From positions 1-6,934 of the forward strand of contig JACMKV010000096.1 of assembly GCA_014379915.1 (NCBI GenBank): a DNA stretch of 6,934 nucleotides. The letters run 5' to 3'. The stretch is from Burkholderiales bacterium (GTDB taxonomy: Bacteria; Pseudomonadota; Gammaproteobacteria; Burkholderiales; JACMKV01). Positions 5,816 through 6,934 of the stretch are shown one piece after another. Below the pieces are notes generated by a model that ran no database searches, was not told where the DNA came from, and worked only from the letters and a program-made list of their open reading frames with translations. The translations under genes were made by a program, and so were the position numbers. How positions within the stretch are numbered: the stretch's first letter is position 1; the number at the start of each line of letters is the position of its first letter.

Positions 5816-6934
5816 GTGGCAAAAGGGAAGAGGAACAGCACGAACGGAAACGGAGAAAGCCTCGCCTTCGAAGCCAGGCTCTGGGCCGCAGCCGACGCGC
5901 TGCGCAACAACATGGACGCGGCCGAGTACAAGCACGTCGTGCTCGGACTTATCTTCCTCAAGTACATCTCCGACGCGTTCGAGGCCAAGCACGCCGAACT
6001 GGAAGCCCAGCAGGCGCAAGGCGCGGACCCGGAAGACCCTGACGAATACCGCGCCGTCAGCATTTTCTGGGTACCCAAGGAAGCGCGCTGGGCGCATCTG
6101 AAGGCGAGCGCGCCGCAGCCGACTATCGGCACGCTGGTCGACGATGCGATGGCCGCAATCGAGCGCGACAACCCTTCGCTCAAGGGCGTGTTGCCGAAAG
6201 ACTTCGGGCGTGCCGGGCTCGACAAGCAGCGGCTCGGGCAAATCATCAACCTCGTCAGCGACATCGCTTTTTCCTCCCCTCGCCCGCCCGCGGGAGTGGG
6301 GCCGGGGGTGAGGGAATCTGGGCGCGGCAGGGACACGCTCGGCCGCGTCTACGAATACTTCCTCGCGCGCTTTGCGAGCGCCGAAGGCAAGAGCGGCGGC
6401 CAGTTTTACACGCCGTCGCATGTGGTGCGCGTGCTGGTCGAAATGCTCGCCCCATACAAGGGCCGCGTCTACGATCCGTGCTGCGGCTCGGGCGGCATGT
6501 TCGTCAGCAGCGAGAAGTTCATCGAGGCGCATTCAGGAAAAGTTGGCGACATCTCCATCTACGGCCAGGAGTCCAACTACACGACCTGGCGCCTGGCCAA
6601 AATGAACCTCGCCATCCGCGGCATCGACGCGCAGATCGCCCACGGCGACACCTTCCACAACGACAAGCACCCGGACCTCAAGGCCGATTACGTGCTCGCC
6701 AACCCGCCGTTCAACGACAGCGATTGGCGCGGCGCGCTGCTCAAGGACGACAAGCGCTGGGTCTTTGGTGTGCCGCCCGCGGGCAACGCCAACTTCGCCT
6801 GGGTTCAGCACTTCATCCACCATTTGGCGCCCACCGGCCTCGCCGGCTTCGTGCTCGCCAACGGCTCGATGTCATCGAACCAGTCCGGTGAGGGGGAGAT
6901 CCGCACCGCCATCATCGAGGCTGATCTCGTGGAC
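5816..6934 (+). CDS. hsdM: Type I restriction-modification methyltransferase subunit HsdM (partial)
   Basis: The gene begins at GTG 5816 and is open to the window edge, 373 codons; HsdM proteins are usually around 500 residues. HsdM with HsdS methylates adenine N6 in the recognition site and, with HsdR, forms the restriction complex. The HsdM N-terminal helical domain is seen from FEARLWAAADALRNNMDAAE through VVLGLIFLKYISDAFE. The catalytic domain has the conserved LGRVYEYFLARFASAEGKSG and GGQFYTPSHVV segments, SAM-binding motif I DPCCGSGGMF from Asp220, and the adenine methyltransferase motif IV NPPF at 296-299, followed by GNANFAWVQHFIHHL and GFVLANGSMSSNQSGEGEIR. The odd part is residues about 151-173, where a palindromic DNA repeat has been inserted in frame, adding roughly 12 residues rich in Pro and Gly between the two domains. 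hsdS and hsdR are expected further right. It follows a toxin-antitoxin module, suggesting a defence cluster. Confidence 0.95.
   Translation, partial: MAKGKRNSTNGNGESLAFEARLWAAADALRNNMDAAEYKHVVLGLIFLKYISDAFEAKHAELEAQQAQGADPEDPDEYRAVSIFWVPKEARWAHLKASAPQPTIGTLVDDAMAAIERDNPSLKGVLPKDFGRAGLDKQRLGQIINLVSDIAFSSPRPPAGVGPGVRESGRGRDTLGRVYEYFLARFASAEGKSGGQFYTPSHVVRVLVEMLAPYKGRVYDPCCGSGGMFVSSEKFIEAHSGKVGDISIYGQESNYTTWRLAKMNLAIRGIDAQIAHGDTFHNDKHPDLKADYVLANPPFNDSDWRGALLKDDKRWVFGVPPAGNANFAWVQHFIHHLAPTGLAGFVLANGSMSSNQSGEGEIRTAIIEADLVD
6275..6315 (-). repeat. Palindromic repeat inserted in frame inside hsdM
   Basis: On the minus strand the segment reads CCCTCACCCCCGGCCCC followed by an ACTCCCGCGGGCGGGCGAGGG part, matching the general form of a GC-rich dispersed repeat common in proteobacterial intergenic DNA, whose usual spurious translations resemble PSPPAPLPRAGEG. 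It is centred on the palindrome CCCGCGGG at 6287-6294, with imperfect outer pairing. Its base composition and encoded residues (PRPPAGVGPGV) differ from the surrounding hsdM. Confidence 0.7.

Noticed and set aside
5587..6532. Two long minus-strand open frames (about 247-249 codons) opposite hsdM
   Set aside because: They are antisense to an unmistakable hsdM and arise from GC-rich third positions; LTPGPTPAGGRGE and SPPAPLPRAGEG are repeat translations.

Overview
The window looks like a GC-rich proteobacterial chromosome, most likely betaproteobacterial (Burkholderiales or Nitrosomonadales type). This rests on the housekeeping order ftsK - lolA - rarA - serS, a lipoprotein of the DUF3455 family, and short palindromic repeats of the GTCATTCCCGC...GCGGGAATCC type in the gaps. 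The assignment is inference; no rRNA or other marker is present.

Left part (1-4743), conserved core, all on the + strand: the last 99 codons of the DNA translocase FtsK; a DUF3455 lipoprotein whose signal peptide and body lie in different frames (an apparent one-base loss); LolA, the periplasmic lipoprotein carrier; RarA, an AAA+ replication-recombination ATPase; and seryl-tRNA synthetase SerS. The gaps lolA-rarA and rarA-serS hold five copies of one hairpin-forming repeat in both orientations. Several copies differ in sequence but keep their base pairing.

Junction (4744-4910): right after serS lies a ~97-bp element with imperfect terminal inverted repeats and a strong central GC hairpin followed by TTTTT. 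It is probably the serS terminator and may be a small mobile (MITE/REP-like) element. A near-consensus promoter follows, placed so that its transcript should start at or next to the ATG of the next gene.

Right part (4911-6934), accessory and defence-like: a two-gene toxin-antitoxin module (ribbon-helix-helix antitoxin and PIN-domain VapC-type RNase, with a 4-base ATGA overlap), a 225-bp gap without a gene, then the first 373 codons of HsdM, the methyltransferase subunit of a type I restriction-modification system, running off the window. The hsdM reading frame contains an in-frame copy of another widespread palindromic repeat, exactly between the N-terminal helical domain and the catalytic domain. 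hsdS and hsdR would be expected downstream.

The most unusual points are the repeat-derived insert in HsdM, the hairpins covering the toxin start codon, the predicted leaderless toxin-antitoxin mRNA, and the split DUF3455 gene. I found no clearly new multi-gene system, no CRISPR array and no RNA gene.
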